Source: Dillenia suffruticosa (taxonomy: Eukaryota > Streptophyta > Magnoliopsida > Dilleniales > Dilleniaceae). From it: 64,000 nucleotides of DNA. The stretch's first letter is position 1; each line of letters starts with the position of its first letter. The notes beneath the pieces were generated by a model, which worked only from the letters and a program-made list of their open reading frames with translations, ran no database searches and was not told where the DNA came from. A program made the position numbers and the translations under genes. The stretch is taken from assembly GCA_033439265.1 (NCBI GenBank), contig JAVTVX010000012.1, positions 16,378,501 to 16,442,500 on the forward strand. Reading direction: 5' to 3'. Below are positions 49,420 through 62,528 of this stretch, in pieces.

Positions 49420-52255
49420 TCCAATAGATTTTACATGTTTTAAAAATATATCTCTAGGTATAGACTTTGTAAACAGATCAACCACCATCAAATATATAGG
49501 CATATACTTCAACGTCACCTTTTTCTTTTCAACAATATCTCGAAATAAAGTTGAACTTTGTATCTATGTTTGGATCTTTCATAATATTTGAGATCTTTCG
49601 TGTAAACAATAGCTGATTGAGTATCACAATAAATTGTCACAACTCCCACTGAATTGCTTATGTTCCCCTAATGTTGCAAAAATCTCTTTAACCAAACATA
49701 TTCTTAAATTGTAGAAATACAAACTGTAAACCCTACTTCCATTATAGATAGCAACACATGTTTATTTCTTATTTTTCCAAGAAATGACACCATTATTCAC
49801 AAGAAAACATAATTGAAAGTGCACTTACGTTCATCTAAATCGCCACCGCAATCAGCATCTATATATCTACTCAATGAAAAATCCTTTCCTTGATAACAAA
49901 GGGAATAATCTGCAATTCCTTTCAAATATCACAAAGTTTTTTTTTTTATAGTAGTCCAATGACTCCTATCTGAATTGGATTGATACCTGTTGACCAAATC
50001 CACGACATAATAGATGTCAGGACAAGTATACATCATAGCATACATCAGATTACCAACATTGCTAGAATAAAATACTTTTGACATCTTTTGTTTTTTTTGT
50101 TGACAGTTTTGGGCACATTCTTTGTCTTAAACTTTCACCTTTAGTCACAGGAGTATCAATTGATTTGCAATTGTTTATCTTAAATCGTTCCAAAGTTTTC
50201 TTGATATAAGATTCTTGAGATAACACCAGTAATCTATTGGAACGATCTTTATGGATCTTAATACCTAGTATGTATTATGCCTTACCCATATTTTTTATCT
50301 CCAAATTTGATGACAACCATTTCTTGATACTTAAGACATACTCCATATCGTTTTCGGCTAACAATACGTCATCAACATATAGAGCTAGAATTCAAACTTA
50401 TTATTAGACTTCTTTATACAAACATAATGGTTTTCATCTATCATCACGAAATAACAAGAGATTACAGTTTTATAAAATTTCAAATACTATTGTCTCGAAA
50501 ACTGTTTAAGCCTATGAATTGATCTATTCAATTTATAAACTTTATTTTCTTGGTCTTTGACTATGAAATCTATTGGTTTTCCATGTAAATTTTTTCTTCA
50601 AACTCTTCATTGAAAAAAGCAGTCTTTACATCCATTTGATGTAATTCTAAATCTAAATTAGCTACATAGCCAAAAACAAGCGAATAGAGATAAATCTTAC
50701 TACCGGTGAAAAGGTTTCTTCATAATCAATATCTTTTTGTTGGGTATAACTTTTTACTGCTAATCAAGATTTGTATGTCTCAATTGTTCCATTAGCCCTA
50801 CACTTTACTTTGTGAACCCACTTGTTCCTAATAGTTTTGCACTAAGATGGAAGATCAACCAGTTTCCAAACATGGTTTGATTCCATCAACTCCATTTATT
50901 CTTCCATTGCTTTTATCCACTTATCTTTGGTAGGACAAGACAAAACCTCATTGACATTTTTAGGATTATCCTCATCCTGTGGAGAAATGATAAAAGCGTG
51001 CCCTTCAATCTCATAATAATGTTTGGACACCCATTTTCTAACATTTTTCTGAATCGATAATTCGGTTAGATAATTAGAACTTGAATCCTTTCTACTTGAA
51101 TATCTAAGGATTCAATTTCTCATGGTTCCAATGATCCATCTAGAATAGATCCATCGTCTGAATTATTTAATTTAAACAAAAGGCTTTTCTTTTGCTATGT
51201 CACCTCTATTAGGAAAATCATTCTCCATAAATATCATATTTCATGATTCAATTTCGGTTATAGTACTATCATTGAGTTCACCGATGAATACATAACTTTT
51301 GAACCGATTAGAATATCTAATAAAGATACATTTCTTTTCACGGGGATCTAACTTTCTAAATTTATTGGAAGAATTTTAAATATAAGCTGTCGATCCCCAA
51401 TGTTTGAGATTACTCAGACTTGGCTTTCTACTAGTTTAAAGTTTATACGTTGCAGTTGGTATTTATTTTGAAGACACTCTATTTAAAATATAGGCTGCAA
51501 TTAACAATGCATCTCTCCAAAAGGAAAGGACAATTTAGCATGTGCCATCATAAACCTTATCATATCCAGCAACGTTCTGTTTCTTCTCACAGTAACACCA
51601 TTCTGTTGAGATATATGAGGAATAGTTAGTAGTCTAATTATTCCCTTTTCGTTACACAAATCCTTAAATTGATCTGATAAATATTCACGCTTTCGTTCTG
51701 TCCTTAATTTTTATTGTTCTATCTAATTGATTCTCCACTTCATTCATATAATGCCTAAAACACTCAAGTGCTTTAGATTTGTAAAAAATCAAATAGATAT
51801 AACCAAATCACATGAAATCATCTATGAATGTAATGAAATATGATGCTTCATATCTAGCCTTCACACTCATTGGACCACAAATGTCAGGTAAACCGATTGC
51901 AATGAAAATTCAACCCTTACGACCTTTCTGAACGGTTTCTGAGTCATTTTCCTAGCAAGACAAAACTCACAAGTTGGTAAATCAATTTTAGTACAAGAAC
52001 CTAATAGTTCTACTTTCGTTAATCAATTCATCCTATTCTGCTCAATGTGACCAAGTTTAGAATGCTATATTTTATCATCAACATTAACATTACTAGAAAA
52101 ACAAACAGTTAACGAAACATAACAATTAACATAACAGTTAAATATTTGTTTGTCACAATTCAAAGTCATAAAGTCATCCAAGAGATGTCCAGAACCATAA
52201 TACACATCATCATAATAGACATATACTTTATTACAAGAAAAGTTAAAACTATAAC
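49420..52255 (-). pseudogene. Second Ty1/copia pol fossil: GAG-pre-integrase, integrase, RT, RNase H
   Basis: Minus-strand blocks in order: SKLGHIEQNRMN and LPTCEFCLARKMTQKPF (~52090-51930), integrase core with PHISQQNGV and RRNRTLLDMIRFMMAHAKL (~51640-51530), RT with YVDD at 50377-50366 and NRLLVLSQESYIKKTLERF (~50235-50180), and the RNase H end VVDLFTKSIPRDIFLKHVKS (~49490-49430). Motif wording differs from the SIRE-like element at 6.3-18.5 kb, so this is a separate lineage. Upstream protease and gag are missing because X4 begins at 52256. Many breaks; old. Confidence 0.85.
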
Positions 52256-53195
52256 TATCATGCCCCGAACCGGGGTTATGAGCAGCCGCCCGTTGCCTTG
52301 GATGCTGGCTATATTTTTACAAAAAATCGGGCAGAATCTCCCCATATTTCGGAGGTCTCCCATGTACAATTTACCCTGTAATATTCACAACCATCCTGTC
52401 AATTTAATAAAATAGTCATCCCGGCCTCACAACCATTAACCAAACCACAACAGACAACCAGGAGAACGCAAGGCTATAGAAATTTCTAACAATCCTAGCC
52501 ACAGACCTCTACTGTCATGCTAAACTAGAGCATGAGCAGCCGCCACACCGAGCTGACCTAAATGTTTATACACATGTACAATAAATTCCCAAGTTAACAT
52601 TTTAAATATATATAGGTGTCTCAATGCAAGTGAACCGAGTCAATATGAGAGTTTCTCGAATAAATGTCCATAATTATACAATTATCCTAGAAAATAGATA
52701 AATGAATATATTAATCAAACTAAAATCTCTAATAATTGTAGTGGAAGATATGGTAACATCTATACCCAAGTCCGGTGCTATCAAGTTCACGTCACAAGTA
52801 TGAAATCACAAAATTTTTCTTCAGCCCAAGACTAATCCTGTGGGAAAGAAAGTGAGGGGTGAGTATCTATGGGAGGATACTTAGCAAGTGAGAGGATTGA
52901 TATTGTACTATCAATATCGAGAGTGAACTTGAAGTGTCAAAACATGCAACATAATATTGAGTGTGCGAAAATAACGTACTGTTTCAGAGTAAAACATATC
53001 TCAAGGCACACATCAGAAAATAACATATGCATCCATCCATGTATAAAGTCACATATGTAGAGCCAGCCGAACAAACAACCCCGGCAATAGTCTACCTCGA
53101 CCAAGGACGGGCGCATTGGGGGTTTTCACTATGTAAATATCAAATAATGGCTCTCTACCCCAATGTTGGTCATAGACTACTCCAACTAACCTATA

Positions 53196-53214
53196 AATAA
53201 TAATAATAATAATA
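53196..53214. repeat. (TAA)n microsatellite
   Basis: Six or so TAA units inside X4. Confidence 0.85.
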
Positions 53215-54669
53215 CATATATATAGTCGGCCGTGTATGGTTTCCCGCCCAGTACTAGACAGAGGTAAACTCATATCCTCCCCGATGAGGGTCAACCTGGA
53301 ACACCCATACACATAATGATCTGGCGGATACCTCCGGCCAAAGCATATCCGGACACAAGGGGTGCCTCTACCAAATATCTTTCGTAGCTACGGAATGCTA
53401 TAGGAAGTATATCACCATATCATCAAGTCGGCCGGGCATGTAGCCCCATGCATCACATCATCACGTCGGCCAGGCATATAGCCCCATGCATTGTAACATA
53501 ACGTCGGCCGGGCGTACAGCCCAAATAGTACATGTAAATCCATTCAAAATTACATGCCAATACAGTGGAAGTATTAAAATATGTCAATATGTCAAAAAGA
53601 ATGACATAGTATCCGGTTATCAAACTCATGGATGCAAATCAATAAAATCAACAGTTGGAACACTCCAATGGTCACAAAAATATGTCTATCAAAATCCAAA
53701 AATTTAGTTTTCACACATATAGAAATCATGTCATTTGAAAATCGGTAAAATGTGATTTGTCAATCAATAGTAGATGTCAAAGTCCCACTCACCTTTCTAG
53801 GGAGGGTGGTCACTCCCTATTTTTAAAACAAATCTAATCTGACTCCTCGAGTCTCCAGAAAGATCAACCTAATTAGATCTTCACAATTTAACATCAAATT
53901 TTCAAGAATTATAAGGTTTATCCATTTTTCCTAAATTTGTACAAATCTTAACTCTTCAATTTATGAATACACTCTAATGTCATCAGTTGCATTTCATTTA
54001 TAAACAATTAACGTACTTTTAAACCAAGTCTAATTTAACCCTAAAATCACTCAAAGTTGGAAATAAGCCTTAAAATAAATAATTTTCTTATAAGATGGAA
54101 AACTTTGAAAAATCATACACTTTTCGATTCCCATCCAAATGTTTCAAGCCATATGTCATTTTCAAGGTATATGAGTCTATTTTCATAATACAGAGATCGT
54201 ATTTAAATTGCCTATGAGCAGGACAATTTATAATGAGAAAGGCTGCATCAACCCTTGAACTCAAATCCAATTTCTGACTATTTTCATGCATAGGTCAATT
54301 TAAACTCCAAGGGAAACTATTTTAATCAACTTAATTTGATTCTATCATCCTGAACAGTCTCATTTCATATAAATTCCTACACTTAACCTAATGAACCGCA
54401 TATAATGTCCGAAAATACATTCATTTCGAATCTAGTTTACATTCTAGCATATACAAGATTTCTTATCCTAAATTTATCCTAAATTCAATAACCAAATCGA
54501 ATGGGTCCGAAATCCCTCACCTAGGGTTTTCTCAGAGCGCAAACCTTCGTCCGAATGTCTTCTACATCACTCCAAAATCTAAAACGCTCTCTATCAAGAC
54601 AAAATTTATTAGTTAGGTCATAAACACTTAGATCAGAATCAAAAGCCTAAATCAGTTACCTGCGTAGAG

Positions 54670-55250
54670 GTTCATGGGTTGACACGGGCTCACGAGCTGT
54701 CGCGGGTTACAGCAGGCTCACGGGTTCGCGGGTCAGCAGGCCCATGGGCCTGCGGGCTGCAGTGAACTCGCGGGCTACAGCGGGCTCTCGGGTCAGTAGG
54801 CTCGCGGGCTTACGGGCTGCAGTGGGCTTCGCGGGCCACAGGGGGCTCGCGGGCTACTCGCTAACGGGTTGGTACGTGCTCGTTTGCAAGCGCGCTCGCG
54901 GACTGGCTCTCGCTCACAGACTGAGGCAAGAGCTCGCGGATTGAGGCGCGTGCTCGCGAGTTGAGGCGTGCTCTCGCGAGAAGGTCGCGCGCTGTGCTCG
55001 TGCTCGAGACTGAGGCACGCTGTGTTCGCGTGGGGAGGATCGCGCAAGGGCGTAATCGTGCTCGTGCTGGGTGGATCGCGCAGGGGCGCGCTCAGTTCGC
55101 GCTGGGGAGATCACGTGGTGGCGGAAGGAGTTGCAGTCGCGCTGGCGGAAGGTCGGTGCTCGTGGGAGGAAGGAGAAGTGGCGGTGAAGCGAGGGGCGAT
55201 GATGGGTGGTGGGTTGGGGTGAAGCCGAAGAGAGAGAGAGAGAGAGAGAA
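54670..55250. repeat. CpG-rich minisatellite-like block in X4
   Basis: Repeated CGCGGGCT[T/G]CAG[T/C]GGGCT and GTGCTCGCGAG-type phrases (period ~20-30), passing into a purine-rich part with (AG)n at 55230-55249. GC content is far above all neighbours. Long open frames exist on both strands (for example 55600-54914, 228 codons), but their product is low-complexity Ser/Pro/Arg/Leu, as expected from GC-rich repeats, so I do not call a gene. Confidence 0.7.
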
Positions 55251-55515
55251 ACAGAGAGTGAAGTAGAGAGAGAAGACAGAGGGGGTCGGCTAGGTGGTGG
55301 TGACGGTGCCACCGGTGAGCGGTGGAGAGGATGGCGGAGGAGAGGGAGGGCAGCTGTGCGTGCGGCGGAAGGAAAGAGAGGCGGGAGGAAGATGAAGAGA
55401 CGGGAGAGGAAGAGATTAGGGCTAAAAGCCCTAATCCCATTTGGGGGAGGTACTGCGTTTTGGGCCAAAACGTAGCGCTTCCCCCCCCTTTTTTTTTTTT
55501 TTTTTACAACTGAGT

Positions 55516-55674
55516 CTTGCTGAGTCATGCTTTTACCAACTTGACCATGTTTTCTTGTAGGTCTGTTGTCTATTTGTGTATTCCACTCTATCTCTCTCAA
55601 GTGTTAGGGTTTCCTTGTTTATCAAATGGGTATAAGAGTGAGTAGAGTAGAGTATTCTATTTAACTTCAACATC
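55516..55674 (-). mobile_element. Edge of a copia-like 3' LTR
   Basis: On the minus strand AAAAGGGGAGGGGGA (55689-55675) is followed by TGTTGAAGTTAAATAGAATA, a polypurine tract plus LTR-start arrangement. The left end of this LTR is not visible; it may be cut by X4. Only ~160 bp can be assigned. Confidence 0.4.
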
Positions 55675-55689
55675 CCCCTCCCCTTTTGT

Positions 55690-56514
55690 TTTAACTTTCC
55701 TTCTTTGATTACTTAGGCAAACAAATGATGTTGGGGTAGCTTTGCTCTTTTAGATTCTACAAATGTCTTGCAAAAAAGTCCCAACTTTTGCTCTTTCCTG
55801 CCAGCCAATTTGTGGGTGCTTTTTTTTTTTTTTAATTTCAGGATTGGTCAATTTGGAGCTATTATTAATATTTGTTAAAGAAGAGAAGCAAGACCAGGTC
55901 TAGGTCTAGGTCTAGGTTATATATCATATGCTGTGTCAAGCTAATAATTATTTAGGATATATTTTAATTTATTTTTGAGATGAATTTTAGACCAAAAATG
56001 ATAGCTTTCGAGTAGAGAGAACATTATTCTATTAATAAAAGCCTATTTTCAAGGTTGGGTCAATTCTGGATTCCTAAAATAGTTCACAGTAACATTTGCT
56101 GAATGAAGACTAGGTAATTAATAGCAAATCCTAAAACATGTATACTAGCTTCACTTTCTTTTGCTTAAGTGGCACCATTTCTCCCTCGATTACTCAGATT
56201 CACTTTATTGTCTCCATGAACACCATCACAATGCGTAGCCTTGCCTATCAATTATGGATGATCATTTACAGCCTTTTCTTTTCATAAATATTATTTAAGT
56301 ATCTATCTAAAAAAAATCTTGTCTCTTGTTCTGGTAGTTTAATTGAAAGTTTTCATAAGGATATGGGAAGGATATCATGACTCGAATCTGTGTTCTAATC
56401 TCATCTGGAATTAATTTCTTTTAACATGTGCTCTCTTTATCTCTCTCCACAGACTCAGACAAGAATATGTCTTGGAGGAGTCTTACATATGAGATTTGAT
56501 GAGAAGATAAATAT
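55690..56514. other. Intergenic or internal element DNA, no coding seen
   Basis: AT-rich. Includes a short GGTCTA tandem (55896-55916). No frame matches a family I know. Confidence 0.4.
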
Positions 56515-59335
56515 TGTCACGCTCTGACCCTCCAGTCAAGCATACAACAACCGCTGTATTATCCTGAAATACATGTGAATCCCACTTTATGTTCCGAAAT
56601 ACCGCAATGTATTCCAATATCCACATTTAATCATAAAAATAAACCATCATCTATTTATCGAATAATCAAAGGACTAGTTCAGTCCATCCTTGCTTAAAAC
56701 ATGCATGCATCGGGCCAAACTAACCATTCAAATCAAATTCACAAAGTATAAACAAGTCCTTTCTCAAGTGATCCATATCAAATCCACCGAAACACTTTCC
56801 AAGGAAAATTCAAGAAAATAAAAAAAAATGTCATCATTTTAAGTATACAAACCATAATCAAATTTCAAATCCATATCAATATAATAGAAAATAAGTTTTC
56901 GAAATAATTATACGATATGCCTCCACTTGGGTCCACTAATACCTCAATTCAAAGAAAACTATTATCCGAAAAAGTTTGACAAAACAAGTTTCCATGAGTC
57001 CAGCACTATGTGTCCACAAGCCCCGAATATGCTTACTCTGTGAAAATAGAAGTGAGAGAGGTAAGTATAAACTATACTCAATGAGTGATATACAAGTTGT
57101 ACAAAAATAAGAGTTGTGTGGTGGATATATCAAATGTATATATTTCAAATCATCATGTTATTCTTAAATTCATCAAAAAAAAAAAAAAACTTAAACCATT
57201 GTTTCCAAAATTATCATAATTCACAATTGTCATATTTCAATTTTATATGCATTCAACTATTTCATATTTTCAAATACAGAGCAATCCAAAATCATTATTC
57301 CCCACAAAAGTCTATCACGACCTAAGGTAAGACCGCCAAGGGTTTTAATAATTTTATGCTCAAACTGCCCCCATCATTGACGTTGTCTGTGGGCTCTTGT
57401 TGGTGGTACACCCAACTATCCCACACCCGTTAGCATTATATCCAGCCATGAATGTACCATACGTATTCGGTTCCATCCCATGGTTACCAACCCCACTACG
57501 TCATCCCGTCGGGTCACTCTGTAGAGGGAAATGACTAGTCATTTAATAAGAATTCAGTTTCTTACCTCAAGCCAATTATATGCATCGTTTCACAAAAATC
57601 ATAAATTCAATTCATGTGCCATCAATTCTAATAGTTTTTCAATAATAGTCATCATAGTAATGGATTCGATATCAATAAATTTATGTGGCACATTTATTCA
57701 TTCAAAACATAGAGGATATATAAGAGTTCAAAATTCAATATTTAGGATATTCCACACACTAAAACATATAAATCCAAATTTTGAAAATCATTTAGAAAAT
57801 TCAATATAAATATTTTTTTAGTTAAGTACAATCATGAAATCACTCACCTCTTGGGAGGGTGAACATTTCCAATTCACAATCAATCCCAAAATAATCTTTT
57901 CTTGTATTCCAATTGATTTATCCTAAAGTAATAAATATAAATTCGACATTAAATCACACCTATTATTAGGGTTTATGAGTTTTTTCAAATATAATACAAA
58001 CCATAATTTACAAAATCTATGAATATATATTCTCATTTCATCAACCATATCCCATTTGCATCTATATATTATTTCCATTCACAATTTTCCAAAATCTCAA
58101 CATGTATAATATAAACTCTAGGTTTAAATCCCCAAGTCAAATCTCACAATCCAAATTCATGCTAGAAAACATAAATGTAGATTGAAAAAGCAAGATTATA
58201 TCTACAAAATCCACAAATTTCATCCGAGATCAACTTTGTCTAAAACCCTAACTTTCTCTCTCTACAAATATCCCAAATTCCAAGCATAAAAATCAAATTC
58301 ATGATTAAAGGAACTAAATCTATGTTTAGAAGGAAGAAATTATCTCAATTTTGTAGTTAGATTGAATTTTAAACGTTGGGTTTCAAAACCTTAAATTTTC
58401 TCTCATTTTTGAGCAAACCCTAGATTTCTCACAAAATCACATTCATTCACATGTTTATTTGAGGGTTTGGAATGTTTAAGGAGTGGGTTTTGATAAAAAT
58501 TCGGGTTGATTTCAAGAGAGAGACTGAGAGACATGGGCGAGAGATGGGCGAGAGAAAGGAGAGAATGAGTTCGAGAGAGGGAAAGAGAGTAGAGATTGAT
58601 TTGGGGAAATGAAGCTTACTCTAAGCCTTTTTAACATGTGATGTGAAATTCCCCCTCATTACTTTCAAGTTTTGTTCAAATTTGGTTGCCCCTTTTTGTC
58701 ATCGGGCATCCTTTCACACTCATGAGTCAACTTGCAAATAGCACAAGTCTACTTATGAGCCTAAGGTGTTCAGAGCCCAAACCAACTTGTTGTCTAATAA
58801 GTAGGCTTGATCTTTGTTTATCGGGGTCTCAAGTCAACCCAAATTCCTTATTTTGTAACCCACAAGTAGACTCACTTCTTAGTGAGTCGTCTTGCTTAAT
58901 ATGCAAACTTATTTTTCTGTGACATAAATTTGGCAAGTTAACTCGTGCTGGCCACAAGTAGCCTTACAGAAACAAAATCTAGAAGCACAAGTTGACCTAT
59001 CATTGGGCAAGGCGACTTGCTAATGTGCAAAGTTAAGAATTTTGAGACCTAATCTCATCAAGTCGCCTGGGTGAGTCTCATACTTAACCAAAATTCAATT
59101 TTTGAGCCCTAAATCTTCTTGTCATGGGCAAGTTGACTTGTCATCATTCAATTGACTCCAAGTAAGTTTTAATTATCCAAAATCATCACCAAAATCTATT
59201 TTTCTCCCAATAAAACTTTATAAAACTTTTCATTAACAAATTAAAACCAATTACAACCTTTTCTCTCTCCTTTTTTTTCAAAGAACATTAAAAATTTAAT
59301 AAAAATATTCTAATACTGAATTTTTCGGTGTTACA
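56515..59335 (-). repeat. 3' LTR of Ty3 element R (2821 bp)
   Basis: + strand starts TGTCACGCTCTGACC and ends TTTCGGTGTTACA. The order of blocks matches 62529-64000 (CCAATATCCAC, AACACTTTCCAAGGAAAATT, CACAAGCCCCGAATA, GTCCCGTCGGGTCACTC or CATCCCGTCGGGTCACTC). Also contains the hairpin GTAAGTATAAACTATACTCA (57061-57080). Confidence 0.88.
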
Positions 59336-59340
59336 ACACT

Positions 59341-59357
59341 TAACCCCCTAAAAAAAT
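59341..59357 (-). promoter_or_regulatory. Polypurine tract of Ty3 element R
   Basis: TTTTTTTAGGGGGTTA on the minus strand, a few bases before the LTR start TGTAACACCG. Confidence 0.65.
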
Positions 59358-60419
59358 TTCGTTCTCAAAATTTAAAAGAAGGTTATACTTCTAAAAAAGG
59401 TGGGAGTGTTATTTCTCACATTGACTCTTTGATCTCCCATGTTTCTAATGGTGTAAACGGACACCTAGTTCTAGGATTTCAAATTATGTTTTATATGAAC
59501 CTATTATATATAATGTAGCAAAACACATGATCACAATCTCTAATTTTAACATCACAGATCTCAAAAGTAAGTGAGCATAGTTGTCTCATATTTCCATGCA
59601 AGTCTCAATCCAACAATTACTAGTGCTAGTGTTTTATAAAATCTATAACCACATTTTCAACTACTATAGTCTTTGAGATTATATCACGGTCAATTTCAAT
59701 GATTTATAGTATCAATATAGCTACTTATACTCATGTTCCCAAAATTTGAAAATTTTCCTTCATCTCCAACAATCCCATTTTGACAAGTTTCCCTCATCAC
59801 TACTAATTTGGTCTTGTATAACCTTCACCTTAAAATCATTTCCTCCAACAAAAGAGTTTTTCCATAAATTATTGCAGAAACTTACTTTTAAGCTCAATTA
59901 TATCTTAAGCAACCATTTTTCACTACTGATGTACCTCCCAATTTTTAATAATCCCAAAACATCTAGAATTTCAAGAATTTCAACATGTAAAAACTCAAAT
60001 TCAATTCTTTAAACCTCCATATGAGTAGATAAATGGAAGAATAATCAAATGATCACATTCCCAAAATTAAACAAAAGTAGACTTCTAATAACTTAATTTG
60101 ACTCTAAAACAATAAGAAATTGATTTAACGCTATATCAGATAAAATATCCTCAATAAGATCAAATAAATACTCTTACACAATAGAAATCAATTATTTATA
60201 TGCGATGGTGGTAGCTACAACCATATGAAACCCATTACCTCCTTGAAGTGTCTTGTTCTTTATTCTCCCCAATGAAAGTTTCTAAATTCTTATGGGAAAG
60301 ACAACTCTCGCACTGTGTATAATGTCATCTCAGATCCTTATGGGAAAACACCTATGGAAACTCTTTTACATCACTTCCCTACTTGCATTTCTAGAAACTA
60401 TCATTCTCTCACAATCCTT

Positions 60420-60600
60420 ACTATATTTTTTTTGTGGGCCATTGCAACTCCCAAGAAAGTTAATTTTTAAAAGTGTTATCACCCTCAATCTCGAAAAACT
60501 CCATTTCTCAATGGATGTTATGTTCCATGAGTCTACTTCTTATGTCTTTTCTCAACAAGCTCATTGTCGAGGGGAGGAATGCTTAATCAATGAACTTGCT
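60420..60600 (+). mobile_element. Scrap of a Ty1/copia integrase C-terminal region
   Basis: Short + strand blocks FVGHCNSQ, KCYHPQSRK and FSMDVMFHESTSY follow one another as in the copia integrase/RT linker (family forms of the FVGYSxxQKGYKCYHP and SMDVTFFE kind). It is antisense to, and inside, the Ty3 element R internal region, so it is a foreign insertion or rearrangement. Heavily broken; ends not defined. Confidence 0.55.
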
Positions 60601-61416
60601 GAATGTGATCCTCTTGCTTTTCCATTTTTTTTTTACACAAGAATTTATGCCCATTAAAATCCCTCCTAAACTAGATTAACACATTTCCGATAACAAACTA
60701 GAAACAATAAAGACGAAGTTTTCTATATTGATTTATTCTAAGAGAACTAAGCTAATTCTGAATCTCCAGAAAACTCAATCATTGGTTGGGGAAATGGTAA
60801 TCCCTCTTGAACCAAAAGTCACAAACAATGATGTATGATCATTTATTGCTCTCGACAAAGTTCATAGTACCTCATCTCAAATTTTATTTCATACTATCGT
60901 ATTTCCAAATTCAAAAACAAATTGGCTCAACATTTTAACAATCTGACCCTATGTAAATAACACTTATATGATTCCAAGGGAAATTATTAAATGACAAGTT
61001 CAGCCAACTCTCAGTCAAGATATATAGTCACCATTATCACCATAAACCATCATAAGTCATCAAAATCACATCTTCCAACTTCACTATCATACGATATCAT
61101 CAATATGTGTCCAAATCAAAATTATGCATACAATAACCATGCAGTATTTGTATTAAAATTTTCCTGAATAACCAAATGCAAGTCCAAGGGAATTTACCTA
61201 TGGCTATGTTTGAGTTGTTTTGAATATCTTCATTCGTCATCGCATAGATTCTTGTTTAAGTTTTTGTTTGTGGATGTTGGGTTGGAGCAGCCACTGTGTT
61301 GCTCTGGTTCCTGTCCGTGGTGTGACATTAAGGGAGGAAGTAGGGACGTCGACTTAGCTAGCCATGGATCCACTAGGGTGATCTCGGCCTAAATGTCTTC
61401 CCTATCCCAACTCTAG

Positions 61417-62262
61417 GCAAGCGTTGTGAAAATGACCCTCATTTTTACATTGATAACACCTCTTGAGTTTACGACAGATCCCTAAATAATACTTTCTGTA
61501 GTGTTTGCACTATACCTCCTTGTTTCTTGACGATTTCCTCCCAAAGATGGTACTAGATGTGGGGGACCCAAAATAAGATGGTCTTTGGTTTTGTAGGGTG
61601 CAAATGGATCCAAAAATTGAAATACCACTATAGGGTTTGTGCTCCTATTCTTTTTGGGGGCTTAGGTTGAAGTGAATTTGAACTTCTTTCTTTTGTCATG
61701 CCTTTCTTCAAATTTTCTCCGCTCAACCACCATTTTCTCTACCTGCAAGGCCAATTGCAGCATATCCTTGTATGTACATGTTTCAATCACTGACATCTTT
61801 TCCCTTATATTCAGATTCAATGCCGCTTTAAATTTAGTAAACAAGATCTCTTCGGAGTTGAGAAACTCTAGGACATACCTAGATAATTCTCTAAACTTTG
61901 CCTCATATTCAATCACCGTTCTGTTTCCTTGTGCAATCCTGAAAAATTCATCCCGCTTTTTGGTCCCTATAGAAGTGGGTGTAGCACTTTTCATTGGATT
62001 CCCTAAGAGACATATCCTAATTCAAAGGAGAAGAAGACCTAGAAGGAGAAGCTGTCAAAGGAACTAGGGTTTGATGTGGAGCTTTTAACTGAGCTCCATA
62101 AGTGTTCCACCACTCCATCACTTGCTGGAGGGCGGCTAAGGGAAGAGAAGGAATCCTGGTCGAAAAAGCCAAATGCATTGATATTGGAGGAGGTGCATGT
62201 GAAGACGATGCAGCCTTGGGTTGGGAAAAAAGAGTGAGAGAAATCTTATTCAGGTTTCTCAT
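61417..62262 (-). pseudogene. Ty3 gag fossil of element R
   Basis: Minus strand: an N-terminal Ser/Pro/Ala-rich part (62262-62017), then the retrotransposon gag core within 61994-61662 (KKRDEFFRIAQGNRTVIEYE, FRELSRYVLEFLNSEE, LQLALQVEKMVVERRKFEER), then a zinc knuckle CYQCKNEGHFHNAC (61458-61417). These match plant chromovirus gag. No protease, RT or integrase motif follows in the remaining ~2 kb. Confidence 0.85.
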
Positions 62263-62504
62263 TTTTTGTCTAGGTGGTATAACTCTACAAAAGAAAATAT
62301 AAACTTAACAATTGTAATAGGGATTAAACTAGTATTTAACCCCCTAAAATAATATTCTTAACTTTCTAGAACCCGTAGGAGACTTCTAAAATCATTTGAA
62401 ATATTCTGAATATCAAACTTTTCAAAATAATTTGAAAACAAATGAGAACCATTATAATATTTGTAAAACTTTTCAAATATTTTAACATATTTTCAAACCA
62501 AAAT

Positions 62505-62521
62505 CCTATACTCTGGTACCA
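62505..62521 (-). promoter_or_regulatory. Primer-binding site of Ty3 element R
   Basis: TGGTACCAGAGTATAGG on the minus strand, seven bases inside the LTR; 10 of the first 11 positions match the initiator-Met tRNA site TGGTATCAGAG. Confidence 0.75.
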
Positions 62522-62528
62522 ACATAAT

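Larger units (their letters stand above)
52256..55512 (-). mobile_element. LTR of family X or a close relative, copy X4, right end uncertain
   Basis: Starts TATCATGCCCCGAACCGG with GCCGCCCGTTGCCT shortly after, as in X1. In the same order as X1 it carries the hairpin GGTGAGTATC...GATACTTA (52858-52887), the GGATACCTC/TCCGGACAC block (~53327-53357), TCGTAGCTACGG (~53381) and the CCCACTCAC...GGGAGG block (~53783-53810). Past ~54650 it becomes unlike X1-X3, and no CGGTGTTACA end is found. It may end at the T run ~55490-55512 or be truncated. No clear target duplication. Confidence 0.65.

Noticed and set aside
54914-55600. 228-codon minus-strand frame as a host gene
   Set aside because: Product is low-complexity Ser/Pro/Arg from GC-rich repeats and an (AG)n run; overlapping long frames on the other strand show the effect of base composition.
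60292-60657. 121-codon + strand frame as a host gene
   Set aside because: Contains copia integrase-linker wording (SMDVMFHESTSY) and lies inside a Ty3 element; treated as a transposon scrap.
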